A DNA stretch of 64,000 nucleotides from Winogradskya humida (GCF_016862215.1 NZ_BOMN01000001.1:124001-188000), one strand, 5' to 3'. Numbered from the stretch's first letter, positions 9,272 to 18,774 are shown. Made by a program: numbers and translations. Notes: generated by a model from the sequence alone, not told the origin.

Positions 9272-9964
9272 ATGGTCATGACCCTGGGGACACGGCTGGC
9301 CACCGCGGCCGCGATCACCGTCGCGGTGCTGGTGCCGTTCGCCCTGCTCGCGATCATGGTCACCGGCGACTGGCGGCCCCTGCACGAGCTCGACGCGACG
9401 ATCACCACCGCCCTGCACGACTGGGCGCTGCGGCACCCCGGCTGGGTCACCGTGACGAAGTGGTGGACGAACATCTTCGACCCGAACCCGCTGCGGCTGG
9501 CCGCCCTGGGCCTCGTGGTGTGGCTGCTGCGCCGCAGGCACCGCGCCGCCGCCGTGTGGGCCGTCGTCACCGTGGCCTCGGGCGGGATCCTGGGCGCGCT
9601 GCTGAAACTGCTGGTCGAACGGCACCGGCCGGATTTTCTCGAGCCGGTTGCCCGGGCCGCCGGGTATTCGTTCCCGTCCGGGCACGCGCTCAATGCCGCG
9701 CTCGTGTCGGGCGTTTTCGTGCTCGTGCTGCTCCCCGTCGTACGCCACCGGTGGTTGCTCTGGACCGGGGTAGCAACAGTGACCGTCCTGACCGGCGTCT
9801 CCCGCATCATCATCGGAGTGCACTGGACCAGCGACGTGGTGGCCGGCTGGCTACTGGCTGTCGCCGTGATCGCCGCGACGACGATGGCCTTCACCCACCG
9901 CGGCTTCCTGCCCGTCGCCGAGCACGGCGTCGACCCTTCGCTCTCCGTTTATTCGAAGGCGTAA
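9272..9964 (+). CDS. PAP2-family membrane phosphatase
   Basis: A 230-residue integral membrane protein with about six hydrophobic helices. The three phosphatase signatures are present: KLLVERHRP (K-x6-RP, about 112-120), PSGH (about 135-138) and [12 protein letters not shown] (SR-x5-H-x3-D). This makes it a probable lipid phosphatase acting on phosphatidic acid, undecaprenyl pyrophosphate or a similar lipid phosphate at the outer face of the membrane. ATG 9272 is used, though ATG 9278 is equally possible. A second PAP2 gene follows after 30 bases on the same strand, so the two may be cotranscribed. Confidence 0.88.
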   Translation: MVMTLGTRLATAAAITVAVLVPFALLAIMVTGDWRPLHELDATITTALHDWALRHPGWVTVTKWWTNIFDPNPLRLAALGLVVWLLRRRHRAAAVWAVVTVASGGILGALLKLLVERHRPDFLEPVARAAGYSFPSGHALNAALVSGVFVLVLLPVVRHRWLLWTGVATVTVLTGVSRIIIGVHWTSDVVAGWLLAVAVIAATTMAFTHRGFLPVAEHGVDPSLSVYSKA

Positions 9965-9994
9965 TTTTCGCCGCCACCGGGTAATGGCGCGTCC

Positions 9995-10693
9995 ATGTCC
10001 GATGTCGCGGTTCAGTTCCTCAAGCGGATCCTCGCTCCCGTCCTCGCCCTGTTCGCGGTGATGGTCGGGCTGGGTCTGCTCATCACCAAGGTGCTCGAGA
10101 AGACCTGGCCGTTCACGGTCGAGGACACCATCAACCGCGACTTCGCCGCCAACCGCGAGAGCTTCGGCAACGTGGTCTCGTTCATTTTCAGTACGATCGG
10201 CAGCACGCCGGTCATCATCGGCGTCACCGCCGTCGTGGCGATCATCCTGCGGCTCACCCTGAAGCGCTGGCGCGAGCCGCTCTTCCTCTGCGCCGGCGTG
10301 ATCGCCCAGGCGCTGATCTTCTTCTTCACCACGCTGCTGATCGACCGGCAGCGCCCCGAGGTCGCGCACATGGACAACTCGCCGCCGACCTCGAGCTTCC
10401 CGTCCGGGCACACCTCGGCCGCGGTCGCGCTCTACGTCGGCATGGCGGTGGTGCTCGTCGGGCTGACGAACCGCACCTGGCTCAAGACGCTGTGCTGGTT
10501 GCTGGTCCTCGTCCCGGTAGGCGTCGCCGTGGGCCGCCTCTACCGCGGCATGCACCACCCGACCGACGTCACCGCGTCGTTCTTCAACGGCATCATGTGC
10601 GTCTGGATCATGGCCCGCGCCATCCTCGATCGCAGCGTGCAGTGGACCCGCTCCACTCTGTCGTCCAGAAAGGTCGCTGCCACGCATCGATAG
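9995..10693 (+). CDS. PAP2-family membrane phosphatase, second copy (divergent motif 1)
   Basis: A 232-residue membrane protein with PSGH in SSFPSGHTSA and GRLYRGMHHPTD, a conservative form of SR-x5-H-x3-D. Motif 1 reads TLLIDRQRP, so the usual Lys of K-x6-RP is replaced by Thr. Motif-1 variation of this kind is seen in actinobacterial relatives and does not by itself imply inactivity. It is less similar to the upstream PAP2 than a recent duplication would be, so the pair probably has distinct substrates. Location is the cytoplasmic membrane. It is followed 42 bases later by cytochrome oxidase subunit I. Confidence 0.85.
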   Translation: MSDVAVQFLKRILAPVLALFAVMVGLGLLITKVLEKTWPFTVEDTINRDFAANRESFGNVVSFIFSTIGSTPVIIGVTAVVAIILRLTLKRWREPLFLCAGVIAQALIFFFTTLLIDRQRPEVAHMDNSPPTSSFPSGHTSAAVALYVGMAVVLVGLTNRTWLKTLCWLLVLVPVGVAVGRLYRGMHHPTDVTASFFNGIMCVWIMARAILDRSVQWTRSTLSSRKVAATHR

Positions 10694-10735
10694 GCGTAAC
10701 GTAGCGCCTTATTCCCGCCCCGGTTGGGGGGTGTC

Positions 10736-12472
10736 ATGACCAGCGTCGTGCCCAAGCCCATCGTCACGCGGCCTTACCCCTTGAGGCGACAGGTACGCGG
10801 CTCAGCGCTCGCCCGCATGCTACGCACCACTGATGCCAAGCAGATCGGCATCATGTACATGGTCACCGCGTTCGTCTTCTTCATGCTCGGCGGCCTGATG
10901 GCGCTGCTGATGCGCGCGGAGCTGGCCCGGCCCGGTCTGCAGTTCCTCTCCCCCGAGCAGTACAACCAGCTGTTCACGATGCACGGCACGATCATGCTGC
11001 TGTTCTTCGCGACGCCGATCGTGTTCGCGTTCGCCAACTTCGTGGTGCCGATCCAGATCGGGGCGCCGGATGTGGCGTTCCCGCGGCTCAACGCGTTCGC
11101 GTACTGGCTCTATCTGTTCGGCGGGCTCATCGCGATCAGCGGGTTCCTGACCCCGGGCGGGGCGGCGGACTTCGGCTGGACGGCGTACACCCCGCTCAGT
11201 GACGCCACCAACTCCCCCGGCCTCGGCGGCAACGCGTGGATCGTCGGGCTGGCCCTCTCCGGCGTCGGTACGATCCTCGGTGGCGTCAACATGATCACCA
11301 CGATCATCACGCTGCGCGCCCCCGGCATGACCATGTTCCGGATGCCGATCATGGTGTGGAACACCCTGGTCACCAGCCTGCTCGTGGTGATCGTCTTCCC
11401 GTTCCTCGCCGCGGCGCTGTTCGCCCTCGCCGCCGACCGGATCCTCGGCGCCCACGTCTTCGAGCCCGCCACCAACGGCCCGATGATCTGGCAGCACCTG
11501 TTCTGGTTCTTCGGCCACCCCGAGGTCTATATCGTCGCGCTGCCGTTCTTCGGCATCATCACCGAGGTCATCCCGGTCTTCAGCCGCAAGCCCGTCTTCG
11601 GCTACAAAGGACTGGTCAGCGCGACCCTGCTGATCGCGGTGCTGTCCTTCAGCGTGTGGGCACACCACATGTTCGCGACCGGCCAGGTGCTGCTGCCGTT
11701 CTTCAGCTTCCTGAGCTTCCTCATCGCAGTCCCGACCGGCATGAAATTCTTCGTGTGGATCGGCACCATGTGGCGCGGCCAGATCAGCTTCGAGACCCCG
11801 ATGCTGTTCGCGATCGGTTTCATGATCACGTTCGTTCTCGGCGGTCTGACCGGCGTTCTGCTGGCCGCCCCGCCCATCGACTTCCACGTGCACGACACCT
11901 ATTTCGTCGTCGCGCACTTCCACTACGTACTCTTCGGTACCATCGTTTTCGCCGTGTTCTCCGGCATCTACTTCTGGTTCCCGAAAATGTTCGGCCGGAT
12001 GCTCGACGACCGCCTCGGCAAAGTCCACTTCTGGCTGACGTTCCTCGGCTTCCACACCACGTTCCTGGTCCAGCACTGGCTCGGCGCGGAAGGCATGCCC
12101 CGCCGCTACGCCGACTACCTGCCCGGCGACGGCTTCACCACGCTGAACACCATCTCGACCATCGGCTCGTTCGTCCTGGGCGCCTCGACGCTGCCATTCC
12201 TCTACAACGTCTGGCGCTCCTACAAGGTCGGCCAGCTCGTCACCGTGAACGACCCGTGGGGCCACGGCAACTCCCTCGAATGGGCCACCTCCTGCCCGCC
12301 CCCGCTGCGCAATTTCGACAGCATGCCCCGCATCCGCTCGGAACGCCCCGCCTTCGACGCCCGCTTCCCGGAACTCGCCGCCGGCGCCTCGATCGCCGGC
12401 CCACCCGAAGGCGGCGCCCGCCCCCTCACCCACGAATCCGACAGCGGCGCGAGCTATCCGGAAGAACGCTGA
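10736..12472 (+). CDS. ctaD: Cytochrome c oxidase subunit I (aa3 type)
   Basis: A 578-residue, 12-helix haem-copper oxidase core subunit, reducing O2 to water at the membrane. Ligands are visible: MHGTIM (low-spin haem His, about 83), [10 protein letters not shown] (CuB His and the cross-linked Tyr, about 259-263), VWAHHMF (two further CuB His, about 309), and HFHYV (haem a3 and haem a His, about 395). GQISFETPM and the [13 protein letters not shown] block are typical of actinobacterial CtaD. ATG 10736 is preferred over TTG 10724 because it follows the GGTTGGGGGG purine stretch. No ctaC, ctaE or cytochrome bc1 gene is nearby, so this is a detached or extra copy relying on subunits encoded elsewhere. 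Confidence 0.95.
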   Translation: MTSVVPKPIVTRPYPLRRQVRGSALARMLRTTDAKQIGIMYMVTAFVFFMLGGLMALLMRAELARPGLQFLSPEQYNQLFTMHGTIMLLFFATPIVFAFANFVVPIQIGAPDVAFPRLNAFAYWLYLFGGLIAISGFLTPGGAADFGWTAYTPLSDATNSPGLGGNAWIVGLALSGVGTILGGVNMITTIITLRAPGMTMFRMPIMVWNTLVTSLLVVIVFPFLAAALFALAADRILGAHVFEPATNGPMIWQHLFWFFGHPEVYIVALPFFGIITEVIPVFSRKPVFGYKGLVSATLLIAVLSFSVWAHHMFATGQVLLPFFSFLSFLIAVPTGMKFFVWIGTMWRGQISFETPMLFAIGFMITFVLGGLTGVLLAAPPIDFHVHDTYFVVAHFHYVLFGTIVFAVFSGIYFWFPKMFGRMLDDRLGKVHFWLTFLGFHTTFLVQHWLGAEGMPRRYADYLPGDGFTTLNTISTIGSFVLGASTLPFLYNVWRSYKVGQLVTVNDPWGHGNSLEWATSCPPPLRNFDSMPRIRSERPAFDARFPELAAGASIAGPPEGGARPLTHESDSGASYPEER

Positions 12473-12882
12473 CCGCCGCTCGTGCCCGGTCGAGCTGACG
12501 CTACGCACGCAGGCAGACGGCCGTCGAACGAGCCCTCACATTCCCGCGGCCGCTGGCCTCGTTGCACGGTCACGGTCGGCGGCGTCTGGTCGGACCTTGG
12601 CACCGGTTAGGGGCGTTATCTGCGTAGGTTCGCCTACACCAGTTCCCACGCCTCACGCTCCGCTGAGAACGACGCCTCGACAACCTCGACGGGCTTCGTC
12701 AGCCCTTGCCTGCATCCTGATCTACTGGCACCGACTGATCAATTGGACCAACCAGAGATCGTGTCAGAAGCAGTTAGGACAGCCTGTCGATAGTCCAGCC
12801 GGGGCAGCACCGTCGGTGAGCTGGAAGGCCCATGCGACCATGGCCACGTCGGGGGCGCAAAAGCGCATACGGAGGGCTCGTA
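12473..12882. other. Intergenic region upstream of the NACHT gene
   Basis: About 410 bases with a G+C drop towards the right end. Apparent open frames here have no family likeness and clash with codon bias. GGAGGG at 12871-12876 is the ribosome-binding site of the NACHT gene. I see no attachment-site-like repeat, tRNA remnant or transposase fragment at this boundary. Confidence 0.45.
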
Positions 12883-14964
12883 ATGAGAAATCCGAAAGGC
12901 GGACTGGTCGCTTTCCTGATCGGCTCGGTTTTAACCGGAGCAATCTATGCTGCTCAGGGCCTGGAAAAGGCTGCATTGTGGGCGAACCTGCTCGTACTTC
13001 CCAGCATCATTGTGCTGGGATGGCAGCTATATGCAGAATACGGCAGATTCCGCCGAGCCGAGGAAGACAGGACCTCTGCAGATGCGGAGGATCTCGACCA
13101 GTGGCAACTGCACCTGGCGGAGATCCTCAAGGGACGCTACAACGACGAATATGCCCGGCAGCTGCGTGGCGCAAGTGAGATTCAGGCGACATGGAAAATT
13201 GCGGAGAAAAATCTTCAAGGTGACCGACGGCCGCCTGCGGCAGTGGAGGCGGCCTTCCATAGAGCCGACAACCGGGAACTGAGGGCATTCAATTCTTTAC
13301 GCTTACCGCGCATGGTGGTTCTAGGAGCAGGAGGTGCGGGCAAGACTACATTCGCGTTACGTCTCGCCCTATCGATGTTGGACGAGGCCGCCCGCACCGT
13401 TCCCGTAGTGGTTTCCGCGGATTCGTGGCGCGTCGGCCAAGAGAACTTCGAGGCGTTCATGGAGCGGGAGATGGCAACGGAATACCCATCAATGGTTGGC
13501 AAGAGGCCGAGCGAGCGCCGTCGAGGACCATCATCCGTAGCCGCCCGGTTGCTAGCGACTGGACGGGTGGCGCCCATTGTCGACGGCTTGGATCGACTTT
13601 CTCGGACCGGCCAGGAAACCGCGGTCTCCGCCATCAATCTTTGGCTCGGCAAGGACCGTTCCTTAGTTCTCACTTGCGTAGGTGAGGTTTACAAGTCCCT
13701 GGTAGCGAACGAATCATTCACACTTCTGTCGGGATCCACTGCTATCGAGATACAGCCCGTCTCCCCGAAGGCTGTTGTCGAGTATCTCGCACGAAATACG
13801 ACCGGTGTTATCGAGGTTCACTCGAAGCGCGTGGGATCGTCCAAACTGAGCTCGTTGGCGGTGTACGCATCAAGCCCACTACTCGCCACGATGCTCCGCG
13901 ACGCGCTGACGACCCAAGAATCGTCTCTCGCTCGTTTGCACGACCTCGCTTCACAATCGGACGAGGAATTCCGGCGCGAGATATTCAGCGCTTTTGCACG
14001 TCAAACATTGCGGGCCACGTCGGATAGTTTTGGCGTTTCGCAGCACACTGCGCAACGGTGGATCTACATGATTGCGCAGGGAATCTACAAACGCGGCATT
14101 ACGCGTTTCGGTTGGTGGGGAATTGTATCCTGGTTGCCTCGATGGGCTCTCGCGCTGACCTCAGGATTGATAGCTGCCATCATGAATTTCACCATCGGCA
14201 CGGCGGTCGGCGGGGTCGGTTTTACAGCAATCGTCATAAATTCGGTGAACAGCACAGTCGTGGGCATGACCGTTGGGCTGGGCGTAGCGCTGGGAATGCG
14301 GACGCGTCCCTCGCGGATCGTGCTTCGCTGGCCAACTCTCAGCGAGCTGGCGCTTGGGCTCATCAGCGGCGCCACAGTCGGTTCAGCGATCGGGTCGGCA
14401 ATCTACCTTGCCCTTCTCATCGGTCACCAGAAAGCGAGCTGGGGTCTGGTTCCTGTAGCAGTATTGATAGGATCCATGGTCGGCCTGATCACCGGACTCG
14501 CGTCCGCATTCGACTCTGGCCCCGGCAAGCAGGACGGGCTTACGCCCGAGCTGATCGTAAAAAGAGCGCGCCAGGGTGCCTTGGGATACGCGGCCGCCGT
14601 GAGCGGCCTGTCGGCGATCGTGTACTTCTGCGGATATTGGCTGGCGATGCCATTTTTCCCGACATCAGCTGACTGGGGAACACCTGCACGTGCGAGTTTC
14701 GCCGGCGCAGCGATGGGAGCGTCCAGTACCTTCATAGCGATGGTCGGTCTCACCCGATGGTGCCAATTCCGAATTTCTCACGCATGGCTGGCGCTTGCGC
14801 GGCGGACGCCGTGGCGCCTCATGAAATATATGAACGTCCTCGTGTCGGCGGGTCTACTCATACCTGCCGGACCCCGGTATCGGTTCGTTCATATCCAGCT
14901 TCAAGAAGCGATTCTCTCGATGAGGCCGGGAAGAATACGGATCAATCTGGAAATAAGGCGATGA
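12883..14964 (+). CDS. Membrane-anchored NACHT-type STAND ATPase
   Basis: A 693-residue protein. Two hydrophobic helices near the N-terminus (about 8-25 and 30-48) precede a charged linker. A NACHT nucleotide-binding domain follows, with Walker A GAGGAGKTT (148-156), Walker B PIVDGLDRL (about 232-240) and a helical segment after it. The C-terminal half has six or more predicted transmembrane helices (about 415-640, Gly/Ala/Ile-rich) and ends in a soluble HIQLQEAIL segment. NACHT proteins are signalling ATPases, and many bacterial ones act in antiphage defence; that role is inference here. The start is ATG 12883 behind GGAGGG. Composition is clearly poorer in G+C than the flanks (32 of 60 bases in 14041-14100), suggesting transfer. 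Confidence 0.8.
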   Translation: MRNPKGGLVAFLIGSVLTGAIYAAQGLEKAALWANLLVLPSIIVLGWQLYAEYGRFRRAEEDRTSADAEDLDQWQLHLAEILKGRYNDEYARQLRGASEIQATWKIAEKNLQGDRRPPAAVEAAFHRADNRELRAFNSLRLPRMVVLGAGGAGKTTFALRLALSMLDEAARTVPVVVSADSWRVGQENFEAFMEREMATEYPSMVGKRPSERRRGPSSVAARLLATGRVAPIVDGLDRLSRTGQETAVSAINLWLGKDRSLVLTCVGEVYKSLVANESFTLLSGSTAIEIQPVSPKAVVEYLARNTTGVIEVHSKRVGSSKLSSLAVYASSPLLATMLRDALTTQESSLARLHDLASQSDEEFRREIFSAFARQTLRATSDSFGVSQHTAQRWIYMIAQGIYKRGITRFGWWGIVSWLPRWALALTSGLIAAIMNFTIGTAVGGVGFTAIVINSVNSTVVGMTVGLGVALGMRTRPSRIVLRWPTLSELALGLISGATVGSAIGSAIYLALLIGHQKASWGLVPVAVLIGSMVGLITGLASAFDSGPGKQDGLTPELIVKRARQGALGYAAAVSGLSAIVYFCGYWLAMPFFPTSADWGTPARASFAGAAMGASSTFIAMVGLTRWCQFRISHAWLALARRTPWRLMKYMNVLVSAGLLIPAGPRYRFVHIQLQEAILSMRPGRIRINLEIRR

Positions 14965-15101
14965 CGACGAGCGACTCTATGGGCACACCGTCCGGCGCGA
15001 CGGCACGGATTGCGTCCGCCGCATCCAGCGGAGACCGGATCGTCCGGCCGACGCAGCGCGACCAGAGTGACTTCCTTGCACCGCGAGCACGGCAGACGCT
15101 G

Positions 15102-15692
15102 TTACGACGGGGCGGGCAGAGCGGGGAGTAACACCCCGTCGATCATCGAGAAGAAGAACGGCAGGTCGACGGGCTGCTGCAGAAACAGTGCACGGTACGT
15201 CGCCATCGCCGGAATCAGCTGCGCCAGCGCTGCGACATCGGCTGACTTCGCGAACTCGCCGCGGTCGACGGCGCGCTGGATGAGGTGCTGGTAGGCGGCC
15301 ACGGACGGCTCGACGATCGCACGGTTGATGGCGGCGAATGCGTCCGGTGTGCGGCTCATCATCGCCGTGAGACTCGCGAGGATGCGCAGCCGCCGCTCGC
15401 TGCTGCCGAGCCAGTCCGGGTCGAGCATCGCCAGCAGGTCGCTGCGCAGTGCACCCGTGTCGGGCAGCTTGCCGGCCTCCGGACCCGCCTGGTCGGCGCA
15501 CGCGACCGCGGCGAGGATCAGCTCGTCCTTGCTGGTCCACCGCCGGTAGATCGTGCCGCGGCCGGCGCCGGCCCGCACCGCCACCATCTCGATCGTCAGG
15601 TCGGCATAGCTCGTCTCGGCCAGCACATCGAGCGTCGCCTGCAAGATGTCCGCGTCCCGCGAGTGGTCGCGCTTCCGTCCCGGGTTCACCAC
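15102..15692 (-). CDS. TetR/AcrR family transcriptional regulator
   Basis: A 196-residue regulator. The HTH covers about residues 12-58, including LTIEMVAVRAGAGRGTIYRRW, and TSKDELILAAVA follows. The C-terminal region resembles the TetR_C families with a RRLRILASL segment. It is divergent from a SnoaL-like gene, with two 12-base palindromes (15711-15722 and 15727-15738) between them. It is therefore a likely autorepressor that also controls the SnoaL-like gene and perhaps nothing else. The start ATG 15692 gives the usual HTH position. Confidence 0.87.
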   Translation of the reverse strand: MVNPGRKRDHSRDADILQATLDVLAETSYADLTIEMVAVRAGAGRGTIYRRWTSKDELILAAVACADQAGPEAGKLPDTGALRSDLLAMLDPDWLGSSERRLRILASLTAMMSRTPDAFAAINRAIVEPSVAAYQHLIQRAVDRGEFAKSADVAALAQLIPAMATYRALFLQQPVDLPFFFSMIDGVLLPALPAPS

Positions 15693-15710
15693 GCCTGCAT
15701 CGTACGCGCC

Positions 15711-15738
15711 AGTTCCGGAACTCAGTAGTTGCGGAACT
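15711..15738. promoter_or_regulatory. Tandem palindromic operators (AGTTCCGGAACT and AGTTGCGGAACT)
   Basis: A perfect 12-base palindrome AGTTCCGGAACT at 15711-15722 is followed 16 bases later by AGTTGCGGAACT at 15727-15738, which has one mismatch. They sit between the divergent TetR gene and the SnoaL-like gene, 29 bases before the latter's ATG. This is the arrangement expected for a TetR operator bound by two dimers. Confidence 0.6.
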
Positions 15739-15766
15739 AAGCAGTACCGAATTACAGTCGCTCACC

Positions 15767-16171
15767 ATGAACTCACCTGCCGACGTGCTCTACAGGGTTG
15801 CCCGTGCCATGGACACCCGCGACTGGGACCTGCTCGCCGCTTGTTACGCCCCCGACGCCCAGGGGGACTACACCAACGCCAGCGCCGACGGCCGCGCTGC
15901 TATCGTCGCCTCGACCAGGGGTTTCCTGTCGCTTTTGGACGCCACCCAGCATCTCCTCGGCAACGTCGAGGTGACCCTCGACGGCGATACAGCCACCACC
16001 CACGCGACGTTCATCGCCCAGCACGTACGCGGCGGCAGCCAGTTCCTGCTCGGCGGCAACTACGACGACACCCTGCGCCGCACCGCCGACGGCTGGCAGA
16101 TCACCAACCGCCGGATCCGGGGAATCTGGAGCAACGGCGACCCTGCGGTGCTGACCGTCCCGGTGGGCTAG
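15767..16171 (+). CDS. SnoaL-like / NTF2-fold protein
   Basis: A 134-residue single-domain protein of the SnoaL-like (NTF2) cone fold. DVLYRVARAMDTRDWDLLAACYAPDA is the typical opening, and the middle strand set runs through ATTHATFIAQHV. The final segment GWQITNRRIRGIWSNGD carries the family-conserved Trp-x-Ile. The fold serves polyketide cyclases, isomerases, dehydratases and proteins with no known activity, so no reaction is assigned. ATG 15767 is used. The preceding operators and divergent TetR indicate inducible expression. Its 3' end overlaps the convergent NmrA-like gene by 4 bases. Confidence 0.75.
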   Translation: MNSPADVLYRVARAMDTRDWDLLAACYAPDAQGDYTNASADGRAAIVASTRGFLSLLDATQHLLGNVEVTLDGDTATTHATFIAQHVRGGSQFLLGGNYDDTLRRTADGWQITNRRIRGIWSNGDPAVLTVPVG

Positions 16172-16992
16172 GCTGGTTCGAAGTCCGCGCGATGGTCGCG
16201 CGCCCACTGCTCGAGGGTCCGGCCGCCCGTCCCGGGTCGCACCGGGTCGGGCACGTCGACCGTCTCCTGCCAGTACGTGAGCAGCATCGCGATGATGCTC
16301 TCGGGCAGGAACTGCGCCACGTCGGCCTGGAACTCCTCCGGGCTGATCTCCACCAGGCGCAGGTCCCGGCCGATGCCGGCACCGATCGCGGCGACCTGCT
16401 CGATCCGGGTGAGCGACTGCGGACCCGTCAGCGGGTAGATCCGGCCGCGGTGACCGTCCTCGGTGAGGGCCACCGCGGCGGCGTCCGCGATGTCAGCCTC
16501 GTGGATGGGTGGCTGTGCGGAGTGGACGTACGGCGCCCGGATCGGCGCTCCGGCCTTGATGGGCCAGGCCCACGAGAGCAGATTGCCGGCGAAGGTCCCC
16601 GGCCGCAGAATCGTCCAGTTGTCGGTGCGGGATGTCACCGCCCGCTCGACCGCCCGGTGGTGGGTGTAGCTGACGGAAGCCACGTCGCGGGGGAGCTCCC
16701 CCGCAGCGGCAAGCGACGAGAACACCACGAACCGCTCGACCCCGGCCGCCACCGCAGCGGTGATCAACTCGTCGACGCCCTGCTCGAAGGGAAACACCAA
16801 CATCCGGTCGACGCCGTCGAACACCTCCGCCCCAAACTCCGGCGGGTCCGCGAACACCACGTCGACCTGCGGCGGCAACCCGGCCTGCTGCGGTTTGCGA
16901 CTCGTTGCCCGTACCCGCTCGCCTTGATTTACAAGATGGGTTACCAGAGGGCGGCCCACCGCACCGGTGGCGCCCGTGATCATAATCGTCAT
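16168..16992 (-). CDS. NAD(P)-binding NmrA-like oxidoreductase
   Basis: A 274-residue atypical SDR. The N-terminal motif ITGATGAVGRPL (residues 5-16) is the GxxGxxG dinucleotide turn, and RATSRKP (about 28-34) supports NADP preference. VVFSSLAAAG and YTHHRAVERAV segments follow, and ILRPGTFAGNLL matches the NmrA/azoreductase-like group. These proteins act as quinone/azo reductases or redox sensors, and the substrate is unknown. The C-terminus (EQWARDHRADF) is the usual helical end. It diverges from the phosphotransferase gene with about 50 bases between starts. Confidence 0.8.
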   Translation of the reverse strand: MTIMITGATGAVGRPLVTHLVNQGERVRATSRKPQQAGLPPQVDVVFADPPEFGAEVFDGVDRMLVFPFEQGVDELITAAVAAGVERFVVFSSLAAAGELPRDVASVSYTHHRAVERAVTSRTDNWTILRPGTFAGNLLSWAWPIKAGAPIRAPYVHSAQPPIHEADIADAAAVALTEDGHRGRIYPLTGPQSLTRIEQVAAIGAGIGRDLRLVEISPEEFQADVAQFLPESIIAMLLTYWQETVDVPDPVRPGTGGRTLEQWARDHRADFEPA

Positions 16993-17041
16993 GCCTGCTG
17001 ACGCTAAAGTCCCATGCGGTCAGATCGTGACCGCTGGCACC

Positions 17042-17821
17042 ATGAGGACCATGGACGCAGAGGTACGGCTTGCCGGCGGCAACACCGGTGGCGCGGTCCG
17101 GATCGGCGACACCGTCCGCCGGGCAGCCGGACCGTGGACACCGTCGGTGCACGCGGTGCTGCAACATCTGGAGGCTGTGGGTTTCGGCGGGGCACCCCGC
17201 GCGCTCGGCTTCGACGACCAGGGCCGGGAAGTCCTGTCGTTCCTGCCAGGAAACGTCGTCGGAGACGCACGACCGTGGCCGACGTGGGTCCACAGCGACC
17301 AGGCGCTGCAGCAGGTTGCCCGGTGGCTCCGCGACTTCCACCACGCCATCGCGACCTTCACCCCGGCCGGCGACGCGACCTGGCGGGAAGGCAGCACCTG
17401 GGAGCCCGGCTTGATCATCGGGCACAACGACGCCGCGCCCTACAACGCCGCCTGGGCTGACGGGCACCTGGTCGGCCTTTTCGACTGGGACTTCGCCGCG
17501 CCGGTCACGCCCGAGTGGGATCTCGCTTTCACCGCTTTCGCCTGGGTGCCCCTGCACGCTCGTCACGTGGTGGCGGCGGAAGGATTCACCGACTTCGCCG
17601 AGCGGCCCCGGAGACTAAAGCTCTTCCTCGACACGTACGGATGGGACGGCCCACTCGCATCGTTCCTGGAGATCGTGCGCGACCGGGTCAACGCCTCCGC
17701 CGAGGGCATCCGCCGGACTGCCGCAGCCGGCGATCCCGCATTCCAGCAGATGATCTCGCACGGCGTCGACACCAACCTGGAGACAGCCGCGCGGGAGCTG
17801 GCCGAACTCCTTCCTCAGTAA
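17042..17821 (+). CDS. Aminoglycoside phosphotransferase (APH)-fold protein
   Basis: A 259-residue kinase-like protein. The catalytic loop reads IIGHNDAAPYNAAW (Brenner-type HxDxxxxN), and LFDWDFAAPVTPEWDLA provides the DxD metal-binding motif. The N-terminal nucleotide lobe is short and lacks an obvious Lys-Glu pair, as is common in this subfamily (GNTGGAVRIGDTVRR serves as the Gly loop). It may phosphorylate a small hydroxylated compound; aminoglycoside resistance should not be assumed. Starts at ATG 17042 or 17051 are both possible. Its last 7 bases overlap the convergent EamA transporter gene. Confidence 0.78.
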   Translation: MRTMDAEVRLAGGNTGGAVRIGDTVRRAAGPWTPSVHAVLQHLEAVGFGGAPRALGFDDQGREVLSFLPGNVVGDARPWPTWVHSDQALQQVARWLRDFHHAIATFTPAGDATWREGSTWEPGLIIGHNDAAPYNAAWADGHLVGLFDWDFAAPVTPEWDLAFTAFAWVPLHARHVVAAEGFTDFAERPRRLKLFLDTYGWDGPLASFLEIVRDRVNASAEGIRRTAAAGDPAFQQMISHGVDTNLETAARELAELLPQ

Positions 17822-18774
17822 CGGCCGCTCTCCGCGAGCACCGTCACCCGCTCGGGCACGGCAAATTCGGCGAGCGCTGCGCTTTCCGCATGGACTGCGC
17901 TCTCCTGGATGGGGGCGGGGGTGCGGCGGAGCATGGGGAGGGAGGTCAGTGCCAGGCCGGTGAGGATCGCCAGGCCCCCGGCGAGTTGGGGGCCGGCGAA
18001 AGCGTCACCGAAGGCAACCACGCCCAGCAGGAACCCGACCAGCGGCTCGAGGTTGAGGAACGCTCCCGCCGCGGCCGGCGACACCCGCGACTGCCCGTAG
18101 GCGAAGAGCGTGAACGGCACGAGCGTCCCCGCGAAAGCCAGCGTCACCATGGCAACAGCCGGCGTCACGTCCGGCATCGGCGGCAATCCACTCGACAACG
18201 CGGCCGGCAACCCCGCCGCGGCACCCGCGGCCAGCTGCACAGCGGTAACGGCCACCGGATCACGGCCGGAGAGCAGCCGGGGCTGGGCGATCACGAACAG
18301 GGCCGACAGCAGCGCCGAGCCACCCACCATCGCGTCACCGGCCAGGGTCGCACTCCCGCCGCCGTGGCTGGCGATGACGCCGATACCCAGCAATGACAGT
18401 GACAGGCCGGCCCACGTTCCCAGGCCCGTCGTGCCCCGGCCGGACACCAGGCCGAGGACCGCCACGAGCACCGGGACAGCGCCGACGATCAGAGCAGCGT
18501 GGCTGACGCTGGTGTGGCCGATGCCGATGTTCTGCAGGACGAGCGCGGCTCCGTACCCGATGCCGCCCCAGGCGATCACCGAGGGTGAGATCGCCGCACG
18601 CAGGGAGCGGCGCGCCAGGATCGCGAGGGGTAGCGCGGCGAGGGTGAACCGGAAGACCGTCAGCCAGCCCGGGCCGACACCTGACAACGCCACCTTGGTC
18701 AGGGGGATGGTGGTGCCCCAGAGCAGGCCGGCGGTGACGAGGGCGAGCAGGGTGAGACGACGATCGGTACGCAT
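17815..18774 (-). CDS. EamA/DMT-family membrane exporter
   Basis: A 319-residue transporter with ten predicted transmembrane helices in two EamA repeats. The first begins LVTAGLLWGTTIPLTKVAL and the second around LAGDAMVGGSALLSALFVI. The conserved proline-bearing ends of helices, FRFTLAALPLAI and FLNLEPLVGFLLG, are typical. DMT proteins of this group export amino acids or small metabolites. It is divergent from an Lrp/AsnC regulator whose start codon overlaps a palindrome, so amino-acid-responsive control of export is likely (inference). The C-terminal 40 residues are a soluble, Ala/Glu-rich tail. Confidence 0.87.
   Translation of the reverse strand: MRTDRRLTLLALVTAGLLWGTTIPLTKVALSGVGPGWLTVFRFTLAALPLAILARRSLRAAISPSVIAWGGIGYGAALVLQNIGIGHTSVSHAALIVGAVPVLVAVLGLVSGRGTTGLGTWAGLSLSLLGIGVIASHGGGSATLAGDAMVGGSALLSALFVIAQPRLLSGRDPVAVTAVQLAAGAAAGLPAALSSGLPPMPDVTPAVAMVTLAFAGTLVPFTLFAYGQSRVSPAAAGAFLNLEPLVGFLLGVVAFGDAFAGPQLAGGLAILTGLALTSLPMLRRTPAPIQESAVHAESAALAEFAVPERVTVLAESGRY

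Noticed and set aside
8914..9894. N-terminal extension of the SARP-like protein through the PAP2 gene
   Set aside because: The extension is antisense to a well-supported PAP2 gene, and the SARP domain begins exactly at ATG 8913.
12597..13178. A plus-strand frame overlapping the start of the NACHT gene
   Set aside because: Mixed composition with no domain; the overlapping frame from 12883 has a ribosome-binding site and continuous NACHT sequence.
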